Assembly (NCBI RefSeq): GCF_014200605.1
Contig: NZ_JACHCE010000001.1
Coordinates: 310,001 to 374,000, forward strand
Direction of reading: 5' to 3'
Source of the DNA: Pedobacter cryoconitis
GTDB taxonomy: Bacteria > Bacteroidota > Bacteroidia > Sphingobacteriales > Sphingobacteriaceae
Length of the DNA stretch: 64,000 bases
A program made the translations under genes and the position numbers. The notes under the pieces are model-generated. The model did no database searches. It was not told where the DNA came from and saw only the letters and a list, made by a program, of their open reading frames with translations. This document shows positions 17,100-26,915 of the stretch, piece by piece (position 1 is the first letter of the stretch; the number at the start of each line of letters is the position of its first letter).

Positions 17100-20000
17100 T
17101 TAAAGACTTAGGGTAAGGTTGAAACCGATTGTACGTGTTGAACTACTTTGTAAACCAACATTGCCTTTACCACCGTTTGCGGATCTGTCAGTAGCATTAA
17201 AGCCTGAAGCATAGCTATCCATGTCCATATCTTTTCTTTTAGCAAAGTACAACAGGTTTCTGCCTACCAGAGCTATTGTTGCTGCTTTAAGGAAAGATCT
17301 TTTAAGCAATTTTTCAGGTAAACTGTAACTTAAACTTACTTCTCTTAATTTTGCGAACGAACGGTCTACCATGAAGTATTCAGTATTACCATACAGACCA
17401 TTTGAACCTGTGATATAACTTTGAGTAGTTACAGCTTTTGTGTTAGGGGCGAATGTTAATTCATTTAAATTGGTAATCTGTCCTTTGTCAAATTTTGGTG
17501 TACCTGAGGTAATGACTACACCCTGTCCAACATAAGCAGGGACAGCAGTACCTGTGTTTTTTAATGAATTCCATTCTGCAAGTCTTGAATCTCCAAAAGC
17601 ACCTGACGCAGTTTCTATACCTGTACCACCATTCATAGTCTGAGCATAGGTAAAGTCAAATATCTTACCGCCAATACGTCCATCCCACTGGAAGTTTAAT
17701 CCCCAGCTTTTATAAGAAAAACGGTTGCTGATACCTATTGAATAGTCAGGATTCAAATTACCTAAGAAGCCATTCTGGTTATCACCACTAGGTGCCTGAT
17801 AAATTAATCCGGCAGAAGTATGTACGATATTACCATTACCATCTCTAACCAGAGTACGGCCATAATAAGCATCTAGTCTTTCACCAACCTTATAACCATG
17901 GCCATTTAGGTTTAAGACCTTTTCATCGCCATATATTGCTTTCAATGTTTCTTTATAAGTACTCCAGTTCGCATTGATATCCCAGTTAAAACCTCCTGGA
18001 TTTTTAATTACTGCTGCATTTAAAGAGATCTCAAAACCTTGATTTAAGGTTGTAATACCATTAATGTTATGTTGCTTGAAACCAGTTGATGGAGCAATAT
18101 CCAAAGCATAGATCTGCGGGCCGTTTATAGTCCTGAAATATGTCGCATCGATACCTAACCTGTTTTTAAAGAACTTCAAATCAAAACCACCTTCGTATGA
18201 TAAACGGTTATATGGTTTTAAAGTCGTATTCGCAATTACATCCGAATAGTTTGCAGCTGGTAAACCATTGTAATAACTATTGATAGAGTAAGAATTCTGA
18301 TTCGCATAAGTTGGGCCATCATAAGAAGTATACAGCTCCGAACCATAGTTTAGTAAACCTGCATTTAACGTTTTACCTGTTACACCCATGTAAGCTGAAC
18401 CAATAGTTGCAGAAGTTAAACCACCCTTCACATCAGCTACCGAAGCTCTTAATTTAAGGAAAGAAACGAACTCAGGTAATTTTGCAAAGTCCGTTAATAC
18501 GGTACTGATCGATGCTGAAGGATAAAAGAATGTATTGTTTCCTTTTGGCAGGGTAGAAAGGTTATCTACACGACCAGTAGTATTGATATTGAAATAATTT
18601 TTATAACCAATATCTGCAGAATAATAACCACTATAAACCTGCATTGCAGAACCCCAGGTATAATTTAATGAGGGAGCTAACGTATTTGATAAACTATATA
18701 GTTTAGGGATAGCAAGACCCTTTGTCGTTGCCCAGTTTGAGGTATATTTAAACGATCTCATACTTGCACCTGCCAATGCAGAAAAGTTCCAGTCGCTTAC
18801 TTTTTTATTATAGGATAATAATACATCTGTATTGTTCTCCAGAACATTTCTGTTATCCTCACGGTAATCACCATACCAGCCAAATTTATACCATGCGATA
18901 TAATCGTTCAGGTTGGTAGATGGCGGAACTTTTTCTGTACGTGCCTGGTTCCAGGTTGTAACTTGTGAACGGGCACTTAATGTCAGATCATCATTAAATT
19001 TATAGGTCGCCTTCAGGTAACCATAAACATCTGTTTTCTGGTGAGAACGTAACCATTCTTTAGCCATGAACCATGCGCTGTTTAAACGTCCGTATTCTGC
19101 TGAATACTGAGTTAGGTTCGGAACACCTTGCGGGCCTTTGTAGATATCTTCCAGATCTCTGATATCATAATCAGATGAACCATATACTTTAAACATATAA
19201 GTATAACTGTTTGGACCGTAGTTTACGTCAGGGATATTTGGCGTGTATTGTACGCTCAGGTTCAGGTTTCCTTCAATTTTCAGTCTTTTATTAACGTTAT
19301 AACCTAAATTAAGATTAAGGTTATCACCATTAAGTTTGGTATTTGGGAAGATACCTTTCTGATATAAATGTGAATAGGATAAACGCATATCATATTTATC
19401 ACCAGAAGCAGCTACTGAAATATTATTAGTAGATGTTAATCCAGTCTGAATGAAATTCTCAAAGTTCTTTTTTCCCCGGGCTAACCATGGTGTAGTACCA
19501 CGTGTTTGAGTAATAGGGTCCCATGAACTATCATATTGCTGAATTTGCTGACCTTCAAAACGGGGTCCCCACTCAGGTAAACGTTGTCCATTATCATAAA
19601 GCACATTGCCATAAGCATATTTAAAACCTGTACCGCGGCCGTATTCGTATTGACTTTCAGGCAATGCAATAAAACCAGTATCAAACATATTGGTACTGTT
19701 GAAATCAATTGACCAGCCTTTAGCGTCTTTTGTCCCATGTTTTGAGGTGATTACGATTGCACCATTAATTCCTCTTGATCCGTATAATGCAGCGGCATTC
19801 GGGCCTTTCAGAATAGTATAGGATTCAATGTCATCAGGACTGATATTCCAGGTGTCAGAGTTGATCGGCACACCATCTACCACATAAAGTAAATCTTTAC
19901 TTCCACGTAATACAATTTCAGGACGGCCAAGCATTTCAGTACTTGCTCCAATTGAAAGGCCGGCAACTTTACCTGCCAAAGCATTTAATGGGTTTGCAGA

Positions 20001-20423
20001 ACGTACCTTGTTGACATCGTCACCTTTAAGTTCTGTAACCGAATATCCCACTTTACGGACATCCTTTTTAATACCCAGGGCAGTTACAACTACTTCTGCT
20101 AAGGCATTGGCATCATTTCTTAAATCAATATTCAAGGTGGTCTGACTTCCAAGTACGATTTGCTGCGAAACAAATCCTATAGAAGATATAACAAGTGTCT
20201 GACCTTTTTCTGCTGAAATGGTAAAAGTACCATCTGATTGGGTTGAGGTTCCGGTCCTGGATCCTTTAATAATGATGCTGACGCCTGGCACCGTAGCCTG
20301 GTTTTCATCTTTAACGACTCCTTTAAACTGGATCCGTTGGGCAAATGTGTTCATACTGATTGTAACAAATACAATCGCAATACACAATTTCAATACTGTG
20401 AGTAAGTTTTTTTTCATGAGCAT
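17100..20423 (-). CDS. SusC/RagA TonB-linked outer-membrane transporter
   Basis: 1107 residues. A signal peptide ends near NTFAQRIQ; then a carboxypeptidase-regulatory-like domain (GVVKDENQATVPGVSI), TonB-box region (EVVVTALGIKKDVRKVGY), plug domain (VDGVPINSDTWN, GPNAAALYGSRGINGAI) and a 22-strand type barrel. It imports a ligand captured by the SusD lipoprotein encoded next. The cargo is unknown; no glycosidase lies nearby, so this is not an obvious polysaccharide locus. Translation may begin at ATG 20423 or at the MKKN start 20417. Confidence 0.95.
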   Translation of the reverse strand: MLMKKNLLTVLKLCIAIVFVTISMNTFAQRIQFKGVVKDENQATVPGVSIIIKGSRTGTSTQSDGTFTISAEKGQTLVISSIGFVSQQIVLGSQTTLNIDLRNDANALAEVVVTALGIKKDVRKVGYSVTELKGDDVNKVRSANPLNALAGKVAGLSIGASTEMLGRPEIVLRGSKDLLYVVDGVPINSDTWNISPDDIESYTILKGPNAAALYGSRGINGAIVITSKHGTKDAKGWSIDFNSTNMFDTGFIALPESQYEYGRGTGFKYAYGNVLYDNGQRLPEWGPRFEGQQIQQYDSSWDPITQTRGTTPWLARGKKNFENFIQTGLTSTNNISVAASGDKYDMRLSYSHLYQKGIFPNTKLNGDNLNLNLGYNVNKRLKIEGNLNLSVQYTPNIPDVNYGPNSYTYMFKVYGSSDYDIRDLEDIYKGPQGVPNLTQYSAEYGRLNSAWFMAKEWLRSHQKTDVYGYLKATYKFNDDLTLSARSQVTTWNQARTEKVPPSTNLNDYIAWYKFGWYGDYREDNRNVLENNTDVLLSYNKKVSDWNFSALAGASMRSFKYTSNWATTKGLAIPKLYSLSNTLAPSLNYTWGSAMQVYSGYYSADIGYKNYFNINTTGRVDNLSTLPKGNNTFFYPSASISTVLTDFAKLPEFVSFLKLRASVADVKGGLTSATIGSAYMGVTGKTLNAGLLNYGSELYTSYDGPTYANQNSYSINSYYNGLPAANYSDVIANTTLKPYNRLSYEGGFDLKFFKNRLGIDATYFRTINGPQIYALDIAPSTGFKQHNINGITTLNQGFEISLNAAVIKNPGGFNWDINANWSTYKETLKAIYGDEKVLNLNGHGYKVGERLDAYYGRTLVRDGNGNIVHTSAGLIYQAPSGDNQNGFLGNLNPDYSIGISNRFSYKSWGLNFQWDGRIGGKIFDFTYAQTMNGGTGIETASGAFGDSRLAEWNSLKNTGTAVPAYVGQGVVITSGTPKFDKGQITNLNELTFAPNTKAVTTQSYITGSNGLYGNTEYFMVDRSFAKLREVSLSYSLPEKLLKRSFLKAATIALVGRNLLYFAKRKDMDMDSYASGFNATDRSANGGKGNVGLQSSSTRTIGFNLTLSL

Positions 20424-20730
20424 TTCTTAAATTATTGTCCGCTAAATTATTGTAGCAAGATTATTACAAGGCGCATGAGAGATCATCTTTTGATAAATTT
20501 ATTGTTAATAATAGTGTCAGACGCGCAATTAAATATCTCTTTCTGTTAAGAAATTAAGAGTGGAATTTAAACTGGCATATGGAATCTGCTGTCAGATTTT
20601 CGGGAAGAAAGAAATATGATAAGCAAAAAGCCACTTCTTTAATAAAGAAATGGCTTTTTGCTTATGAAATGATAAGATCTGATATGTTAAGATATCATTA
20701 TCGCTTCTCAGAATTGTTTTATTGTCGTTT
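20424..20730. terminator. intergenic region with parA-operon terminator hairpin
   Basis: The gap holds a long hairpin at 20619-20665 with a 23-base stem, one mismatch and a single-base loop (arms ATAAGCAAAAAGCCACTTCTT..., TGGCTTTTTGCTTAT). On the minus strand the T-rich arm follows the ParA/partner genes, so it should end that transcript. The rest is the upstream region of susC; no gene is seen. Confidence 0.7.
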
Positions 20731-20988
20731 TCAGACCTCGTATTCTTTTTCTACTAAAGACATGATTAATTCTTTGACAGTAACGCCTCTTTGTGCGCCC
20801 AGAATTTTTAATGCCTTTAATGAGCTTTTTTTGAGTCTCAAAGGGTAAGTGACAATTTCCTCATCAGGCAAAATGTCTTGTTTTCCGTCCTTGATGCCAT
20901 TATCTTTTGATGGAGAATTAAACAGGGCAGATACTCCTCCTAAGTTTTTATTGTTATCTTCTATATCACCTAAGTTTTTCTTTGCCAT
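20731..20988 (-). CDS. small putative ParA partner, ribbon-helix-helix-like
   Basis: 85 residues. A flexible, acidic/polar N-terminal half is followed by TYPLRLKKSSLKALKILGAQRGVTVKELIMSLVEKEYEV, which reads as a short strand and two helices in the style of ribbon-helix-helix DNA-binding proteins. It begins four bases after the parA stop. In type Ib partition systems such small proteins take the place of ParB, binding a centromere and repressing the operon. Function is inferred from position and this C-terminal pattern. Confidence 0.65.
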   Translation of the reverse strand: MAKKNLGDIEDNNKNLGGVSALFNSPSKDNGIKDGKQDILPDEEIVTYPLRLKKSSLKALKILGAQRGVTVKELIMSLVEKEYEV

Positions 20989-20992
20989 GATT

Positions 20993-21736
20993 CTATATTT
21001 TGGTTATAATTTCGTCTGTCAGATTTGCATAATCTACAGCAGCATTTGATAAAGGTGCATACTCAAAAATGTCTACACCTTTTAACTGAGCTTCTACCAA
21101 TGCTACATTTATTCTGATTGAAGTATCAAATAACTTATCATTGAAGTATTTTTTGATACTCTCAGTGATTTGTTCAGTGATAATTCTTCTTGGATTTATC
21201 TTCGTGATAAATACGCCTCCGATAGTCAGGTTCTCATTGTAATGTTTTCTTACATCAGAAATAATTGATACCAGTCGGTCTATCCCTCTGTAAGCAAAAT
21301 ATTCTGCCTCTAATGGAATCATTACAGTATCGGCTGCTACCAGAGCATTCACAGTCAGCATTCCTAAAGCAGGTGCACAATCAATCAATATATAGTCGTA
21401 TTTTCCTTCCACACTTTTCAATAACCTTTTAAGAATAGTTTCTCTGCCAAGTCTTGAAACCAGTTCAATTTCTGCGCCTAATAAATCTAATGAAGAAGGG
21501 ATGATGTCTAAGTATTCAGAAATAGATTCAATAGGAAGTGCAGTGTCGTCTTTGATGCTGTCATAGATAGAAACTTTAACATCTCTTAAACCTAAGCCTT
21601 CAGTTAAGTTTGACTGCGGATCGATATCAATCAGCAAGGTCTTTTTCTTTGCACGTGCTAAACCTGCGCCGATATTCAGGGTGGAGGTTGTTTTTCCTGT
21701 ACCACCTTTATGGTTTATAATAGCTATAATCTTCAT
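20993..21736 (-). CDS. parA: ParA-family ATPase
   Basis: 247 residues. The deviant Walker A is NHKGGTGKTTS near residue 8, followed by DIDPQSNLT and IDCAPALGMLT, the full ParA/Soj signature. There is no N-terminal helix-turn-helix, so it does not regulate its own operon in the manner of long ParAs. It is paired with a small RHH-like protein instead of ParB and is preceded by a large inverted repeat, an arrangement seen on plasmids and as stand-alone chromosomal modules. No phage or plasmid genes adjoin it here. Confidence 0.93.
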   Translation of the reverse strand: MKIIAIINHKGGTGKTTSTLNIGAGLARAKKKTLLIDIDPQSNLTEGLGLRDVKVSIYDSIKDDTALPIESISEYLDIIPSSLDLLGAEIELVSRLGRETILKRLLKSVEGKYDYILIDCAPALGMLTVNALVAADTVMIPLEAEYFAYRGIDRLVSIISDVRKHYNENLTIGGVFITKINPRRIITEQITESIKKYFNDKLFDTSIRINVALVEAQLKGVDIFEYAPLSNAAVDYANLTDEIITKI

Positions 21737-21761
21737 TTCAATGTGTATTTATACAAAGACG

Positions 21762-21799
21762 CAATGATACTAAGATGCATTGATATCTTAGTATCATTG
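21762..21799. promoter_or_regulatory. 15-bp inverted repeat upstream of parA (operator or centromere candidate)
   Basis: CAATGATACTAAGAT, eight-base spacer, ATCTTAGTATCATTG, a perfect match. It lies 25 bases upstream of the parA start. The size and position suit a site for the small partner protein. It could also be a terminator for transcription coming from the right, but no gene ends there. Confidence 0.55.
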
Positions 21800-22078
21800 T
21801 GCCTGTTTTTTATTTAAGCGTAAGATTTACAGGGGTTTTAATTGTGAATCTGTTTTGTGAAATATGGATTATAAACTGAAAATGGCTTATTCAGCCTTTA
21901 TTCTTCCTGTTTTTTGAAGGTGTGAAGATGTCTTGATATAAATATATTTAAAGCTTGCAGGCCGAATCCTGAATTTTAAAGCAAATTAAATCAATAGGGT
22001 TTGTTCCGAATAATTTTTAAGTTGCAATGAAATCAGTGAATATAACACGTTACCAGTTATCTCAAATTAAATCAAATA
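21800..22078. other. intergenic, nothing identifiable
   Basis: AT-rich spacer between parA and the SUKH-like gene. It must carry the promoters of both divergent units, but I find no clean -7 box, repeat or small reading frame that I would defend. Confidence 0.4.
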
Positions 22079-22732
22079 ATGATGAAAATTACTTGTCCAT
22101 ACGACTGGGTTTGCGGGAAAGAATTTGCAGCAGATCAGCTAAGTACTTCTGATAGGGAGTTCCTTGTCAATGCTACAGCAAAGAAAATGACAATGATGTT
22201 TATAGAATGCCCTGAGTGTAATGTGATGTTTTCTTACAATACGGTGAGTGGTGAAAGCACCGCATCTGATTTGACTAATCCTCATCAAAAAGTAAAAGCC
22301 TATAAAACCCTAAAAGAGTTCAATTTGATCTTAAAGAAAGATAAAGTTGAAATTCCATTGAAATACCTGGATTATTTGAAAAGCAAAAAAGTTAAACCTG
22401 TACAGGAAATCTTTAAAGATCAGGAATCTTTTAAAATCTTTAATACTGATGAGCTGCGTGAAATCGTAAACATAGACGGTAAACAGTTTGTCACTGCCAG
22501 ACAATTAAAAGGATATGCTTTGTCTTTAAAGGGAGTAATCAAAGACTACGGAAAAGAGAGTGGCTTTTTTACACTGGATAATCTGGCAGACAGTATAACT
22601 ATCGGGGAAGAAAATAGCAGACTTTTATTTATTGATAGCAGGGATAATAATTCTTTATGGGTTTTTTATTCGGATGGAGGAGACGTTATAGAAAAAGCGA
22701 ACCTTGTACTGGATGATGTTATAAATGGATAA
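22079..22732 (+). CDS. zinc-ribbon-like plus SUKH-like (SMI1/KNR4) protein
   Basis: 217 residues, start ATG 22079 or 22082. The N-terminus has CPYDWVCGKEF and, 30 residues later, CPECNVMF, four cysteines that could bind zinc. The C-terminal half ends with LLFIDSRDNNSLWVFYSDGGDVIEKAN, which resembles the last strands of SMI1/KNR4 (SUKH) domains, many of which are immunity proteins against toxins. No toxin gene is next to it. The domain call is by eye and uncertain; it stands alone on the plus strand. Confidence 0.5.
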   Translation: MMKITCPYDWVCGKEFAADQLSTSDREFLVNATAKKMTMMFIECPECNVMFSYNTVSGESTASDLTNPHQKVKAYKTLKEFNLILKKDKVEIPLKYLDYLKSKKVKPVQEIFKDQESFKIFNTDELREIVNIDGKQFVTARQLKGYALSLKGVIKDYGKESGFFTLDNLADSITIGEENSRLLFIDSRDNNSLWVFYSDGGDVIEKANLVLDDVING

Positions 22733-22817
22733 AAAACGTTTTATAAGTTAAACAGCCTGTGATTTAATCAAAATAATTACTTTCTTTGCAATTTAATTGG
22801 AATTAGTCTAAATAAGT

Positions 22818-25541
22818 TTGAAGAGATTTTTATTTTTATTGTTTATATCCGCGGCGAGTTATGCCCAAACACCATTGGGCAGATTAAATGGAAAAGTAGT
22901 AGATACAGATAACAGGCCGGTACAGTATGCATCTGTCTATATTAATGAGAGAGAAATTAGTACATATACTAATGAAACCGGAGAATTCAGTATCCGGCAA
23001 AGTCAGGCCGAAACCGCATCACTAACGCTGCGGATTTCTTTTGTCGGCAAGCAAACTATTACCAGAACTATCCAGAAAGCAGATTTCAATGTCCCTCAGC
23101 ATTTTATATTGCAGGAGCTGAGCCTGACATTAGACAATGTAGTCGTTTCTTCAGAGCGTAAAAGGAGTGATGTTTCTAACTCCGCCATTACTTTTGACCG
23201 GCAGGCTATCGAGCAGGTTCAGGCTTATAGTCTGGCAGATATTTTATATAACCTTCCTGGTAAAAAGATGGCAGCACCTGATTTGCAATACCTTCAAAAT
23301 ATCACATTACGATCTGCCTCGTCTTCAGATCCTGTTCAGGCAGCAAATAATTCTCTGGGTGTAGCTATTTATGTAGATGGGTTCAGGCAGGCAAATGATG
23401 CAAATATGCAAACGCGTAATGTTGGTATGCGTGGTATGATCAATGGGGCAATTAATAGGCATAGAGACCCTAATATTGGCAATAGTGCATATGATTCGCC
23501 TTTTGGAGGACTGGATATACGTAATATCCCATCAGATAATATTGAAAGTATTGAAGTAGTCTCTGGCGTTGCCTCAGCAAAATATGGAGAAATGACTGAT
23601 GGGGCAATTATCATCGAGCGTAAAGCAGGTCAGACACCCTATGAATTTGCTATGCGGTTAAATGGCAATTCAACTAATTATTCCTTATCAAAAGGTGTTA
23701 ATCTGGGTAAAAAGGCTGGTGCGCTAAATATTAGTCTGAATTATCTGAATAGTATTCAGGATCCAAGGAACAGTCTCAAAAATTACCGGCGTATTAACAC
23801 CGGCTTAATGTGGTCAGTAAATATTTTACCAAATCTTCGCAATACGGTTTCATTAGATTACTCTTATAAAAAAGACAATGCGAGAGCAGACGAGGATGAT
23901 TCAGATCAGGAGTCAGTTATTTCTCTTGACCGTAAGATATCTGTCTCCAACAGAACAAGCCTTCAGATTCAAAGCCCTTATCTGAAAAGGATTACACTGG
24001 GGATGAGTTTTGACAAGGGGTATAGTAATAGCTACAGACAATATTTTGTCAATGACGCTGTAAAAGGTATTGGTGACAAAGATACAACGGGAACTTATGA
24101 AGGATACTTTATACCAGGGAATTATCTTGGGATAGACCACATTATAGGTGAACCCTATAATTTCAGTTCAAATCTTAGTCTGGATAATAATTTTAATACG
24201 GGTCAGATCAGCCATGTAATTTCATTGGGTGCCAGTGTTTATACTGCTGGCAATAGCGGACAGGGGGTAATTGCTGATCCCAAATTTCCCGGCACCAATA
24301 CCAGCGGGTTTAAAAGTGAACGTCCTTATAATTTTGATTTGCAGAAAAATATAATGAATGCCGGGTTTTATCTGCAGGATAAGGCAGACTATATGCTCTT
24401 TGATCGTTTATTTACAGCAAATGCCGGAATAAGATATGATATACAGAATGGATTTGCCAGCATACAGCCACGTATTAATCTTTCTTATCAATTGAATAAA
24501 AAATGGTCTGTCAGAGGGGCTTATGGTATTTCTACAAAAGCACCGGGAATGTCACAGCGTTATCCGTCCCCGACTTATTTTGATATCCCCCTGATCAATT
24601 CTTATAATGGACGCGTCAATGAAAGCCTGTATTTAGTGCATACAGAGAAAATAGTACCTGATAACAGTACGCTTAAACCATCCCGTTCAAGTCAGCTTGA
24701 ACTGGGAGTTACTGCCGACTACCATTTTTTCAATACATCGCTCTATGGATTTATGAAAAAAAACAGAGATGGTTTTAATGCAAGAACAAGCTATCTGCAA
24801 ATTGTACTTCCTGAATATACTTACTCCACTATTCAGGGAGAAAAACCTGTTTACCAGGAATCCGGAAAATTTAAGATGTATTCTGGTTTGACTAATGGAT
24901 TAATTGATAATACTGCTCAATCTGATAACTATGGGATAGAATGGTTTCTGAGTACAAAAAAAATTACTGCCATACAGACCTCTCTGAATATGAATACTTC
25001 TTTTGGTTATACCAGATACAACGATTTAAGTTATGCTATTTATGAAGCAGATGTCAATTTCAGAGAACAGGGAAAAAAAGCATGGTATGGTATTTATCCT
25101 GCAAACAAGTCCAGCAATTTAGATATTACAACCAAAATAAGTACAGATACACACATTCCAAAATTGGGATTTGTAGTGAGCGTACTGGTTGATATTTACT
25201 GGAAAAACAGAAGAAATATATTAGACCGGAGTTTTGAGCCATTTGCCTATCTGGATAAAGATGGAAATTATCACGCTATTGATCATTTTGATCCGAATAA
25301 TCCGGATTATGGCTATCTCTCATTAATGGCAAATAAAGCGAGTACTCAACAATCTCCTCCTTTTGTTTATAGCAATGTAAGTCTTCGTATCGCAAAAGAA
25401 ATGAAGAAAAAGTTCAGGATTGCTGTCTATGCCTATAATTTCTTAAATATTATACCAAAATATTATAACCGCATTTCGAACTCTATTACTACTTACAATA
25501 GCCCGGTAAATGTTGGGGGAGAGATATCATTCAGATTTTAA
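22818..25541 (+). CDS. TonB-dependent outer-membrane receptor
   Basis: 907 residues, starting at a TTG codon (MKRFLFLLFISAASYAQTP) because no ATG precedes the signal peptide in frame. It has a carboxypeptidase-regulatory-like domain (LNGKVVDTDNRPVQYASVYI), plug (LADILYNLPG, NIPSDNIESIEVVSGVASAKYGEMTDGAIII) and a long barrel ending in a C-terminal aromatic (ISFRF). It heads a tightly packed operon with DUF4876, DUF6850 and a di-haem peroxidase, and is not of the SusC type. The ligand is unknown; the neighbours point to metal or redox-related uptake rather than glycans. Confidence 0.92.
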   Translation: MKRFLFLLFISAASYAQTPLGRLNGKVVDTDNRPVQYASVYINEREISTYTNETGEFSIRQSQAETASLTLRISFVGKQTITRTIQKADFNVPQHFILQELSLTLDNVVVSSERKRSDVSNSAITFDRQAIEQVQAYSLADILYNLPGKKMAAPDLQYLQNITLRSASSSDPVQAANNSLGVAIYVDGFRQANDANMQTRNVGMRGMINGAINRHRDPNIGNSAYDSPFGGLDIRNIPSDNIESIEVVSGVASAKYGEMTDGAIIIERKAGQTPYEFAMRLNGNSTNYSLSKGVNLGKKAGALNISLNYLNSIQDPRNSLKNYRRINTGLMWSVNILPNLRNTVSLDYSYKKDNARADEDDSDQESVISLDRKISVSNRTSLQIQSPYLKRITLGMSFDKGYSNSYRQYFVNDAVKGIGDKDTTGTYEGYFIPGNYLGIDHIIGEPYNFSSNLSLDNNFNTGQISHVISLGASVYTAGNSGQGVIADPKFPGTNTSGFKSERPYNFDLQKNIMNAGFYLQDKADYMLFDRLFTANAGIRYDIQNGFASIQPRINLSYQLNKKWSVRGAYGISTKAPGMSQRYPSPTYFDIPLINSYNGRVNESLYLVHTEKIVPDNSTLKPSRSSQLELGVTADYHFFNTSLYGFMKKNRDGFNARTSYLQIVLPEYTYSTIQGEKPVYQESGKFKMYSGLTNGLIDNTAQSDNYGIEWFLSTKKITAIQTSLNMNTSFGYTRYNDLSYAIYEADVNFREQGKKAWYGIYPANKSSNLDITTKISTDTHIPKLGFVVSVLVDIYWKNRRNILDRSFEPFAYLDKDGNYHAIDHFDPNNPDYGYLSLMANKASTQQSPPFVYSNVSLRIAKEMKKKFRIAVYAYNFLNIIPKYYNRISNSITTYNSPVNVGGEISFRF

Positions 25542-25557
25542 TTTAAATACACACAAA

Positions 25558-26913
25558 ATGAAAAAAAACAGTTACTTCTTAATACTCATTTTTTTACTGA
25601 CTGTAGCGGCCTGTAAAAAAGATAATACCTCAGGCAATTCTGATGTAAAACCGGTTACCATAAATGTTAACTTAAGTTATGAGGCTGAAAACACTGAATT
25701 GGGTATGCCTCTGGAAAAGACTCAGGTTAAAATTACCAATTTAACCACTACACAGACTTATACTGCGGCAGCGGGTGCTGACGGTTCGGTGGAATTTAAA
25801 GATGTGGCACCTGGAAATTACGATGTGTCAGCTGTACAGACTATTTCTGCTGCAGATTATAATCTTAAAGCGGGAACTAACTTAACTGAGGCTGTTGTTT
25901 TTAATGGAATACTTAGCCGTCAGAGCATTGTTCAGAATAGTAAACTCTCTATGGTTTTAAAAACAGGAAGAGTGGGGGATCTGGTTATTAAACAGATTTA
26001 TTATTCAGGTTCACACGTAACTAACGGGGCAGTTTTCCGCGATCAGTTTGTGGAGATTTACAATAATTCCAATGCGACACTTTATGCAGATAGTTTATAT
26101 TTCGGCCAGACCGTCAATGTTTCATCTGCACTTAATAAAGTAGATTTTTCAAAAGGATACTATTTGTCAGGAGGTCAGTATGACTGGACCAAATCAATTG
26201 GTATGAGCGATAGTAAAGCCAATACAGATTACGTTTATATGTCTTCTCTGTTTATGATTCCGGGCAATGGTAAACAATATCCTGTTTTACCCGGTACAAG
26301 TATTATAATTGCAGCAAATGCAATGAACCATAAGATACCTTATATCGGGGCGGATGGAAAAGCAATTCCAATTAAGGACCCCTCCTTAACTGTTGATCTG
26401 AGCAAGGCCGATTTTGAAGTTTATCTGGGAAATCAAAGTGATATTAGTCCGCTTGCTTCAGATTTGGATAATCCTTCTGTACCTAATTTAACTGTCATTG
26501 ACAGAGGTGGTAATCGCGATCTTGTGATCGATGTATTGGGGCGCGATGGTTTGGTTATCTTTAAAAGTGCTGTTGATCCCCGGATCTGGAGAAAGTTTGC
26601 CTCACCTGATGTCAATCAGATAATTGCGACTACAAAAACTTATTACCAGGTTCCTGTAAATGTTTTGATTGACGGTGTTGGTTTGAACCATACTACTGTG
26701 AATAACAGAGTGCCTAAGTATATGAATGACGTTGTTGATGCAGGAGAGACTTTCACTACCAAAGGATCTTATTCTTCACAATCAGTTGTACGCAAAACAA
26801 GTAAAACGGTTAATGGCCGGGTGATTCTGAAAGATACAAATAACTCGTCAAATGATTTTGGTGTACTTAATATGGCAGATGCATCAAAATCGGCATCCTC
26901 ATTTATCAATTAA
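25558..26913 (+). CDS. DUF4876 lipoprotein
   Basis: 451 residues from ATG 25558; the frame opens earlier at 25510, but that start lies inside the receptor gene and lacks a signal peptide. The lipoprotein signal is MKKNSYFLILIFLLTVAACKK with Cys20. After about 25 residues comes an Ig-like domain (VNLSYEAENTELGMPLEKTQVKI) and then a lamin-tail-like domain (VEIYNNSNATLYADSLYFGQ). This two-part layout matches DUF4876 proteins as I recall them. It sits 16 bases after the receptor and two before the next gene, so it is probably a surface partner of the receptor. Confidence 0.8.
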   Translation: MKKNSYFLILIFLLTVAACKKDNTSGNSDVKPVTINVNLSYEAENTELGMPLEKTQVKITNLTTTQTYTAAAGADGSVEFKDVAPGNYDVSAVQTISAADYNLKAGTNLTEAVVFNGILSRQSIVQNSKLSMVLKTGRVGDLVIKQIYYSGSHVTNGAVFRDQFVEIYNNSNATLYADSLYFGQTVNVSSALNKVDFSKGYYLSGGQYDWTKSIGMSDSKANTDYVYMSSLFMIPGNGKQYPVLPGTSIIIAANAMNHKIPYIGADGKAIPIKDPSLTVDLSKADFEVYLGNQSDISPLASDLDNPSVPNLTVIDRGGNRDLVIDVLGRDGLVIFKSAVDPRIWRKFASPDVNQIIATTKTYYQVPVNVLIDGVGLNHTTVNNRVPKYMNDVVDAGETFTTKGSYSSQSVVRKTSKTVNGRVILKDTNNSSNDFGVLNMADASKSASSFIN

Positions 26914-26915
26914 TA

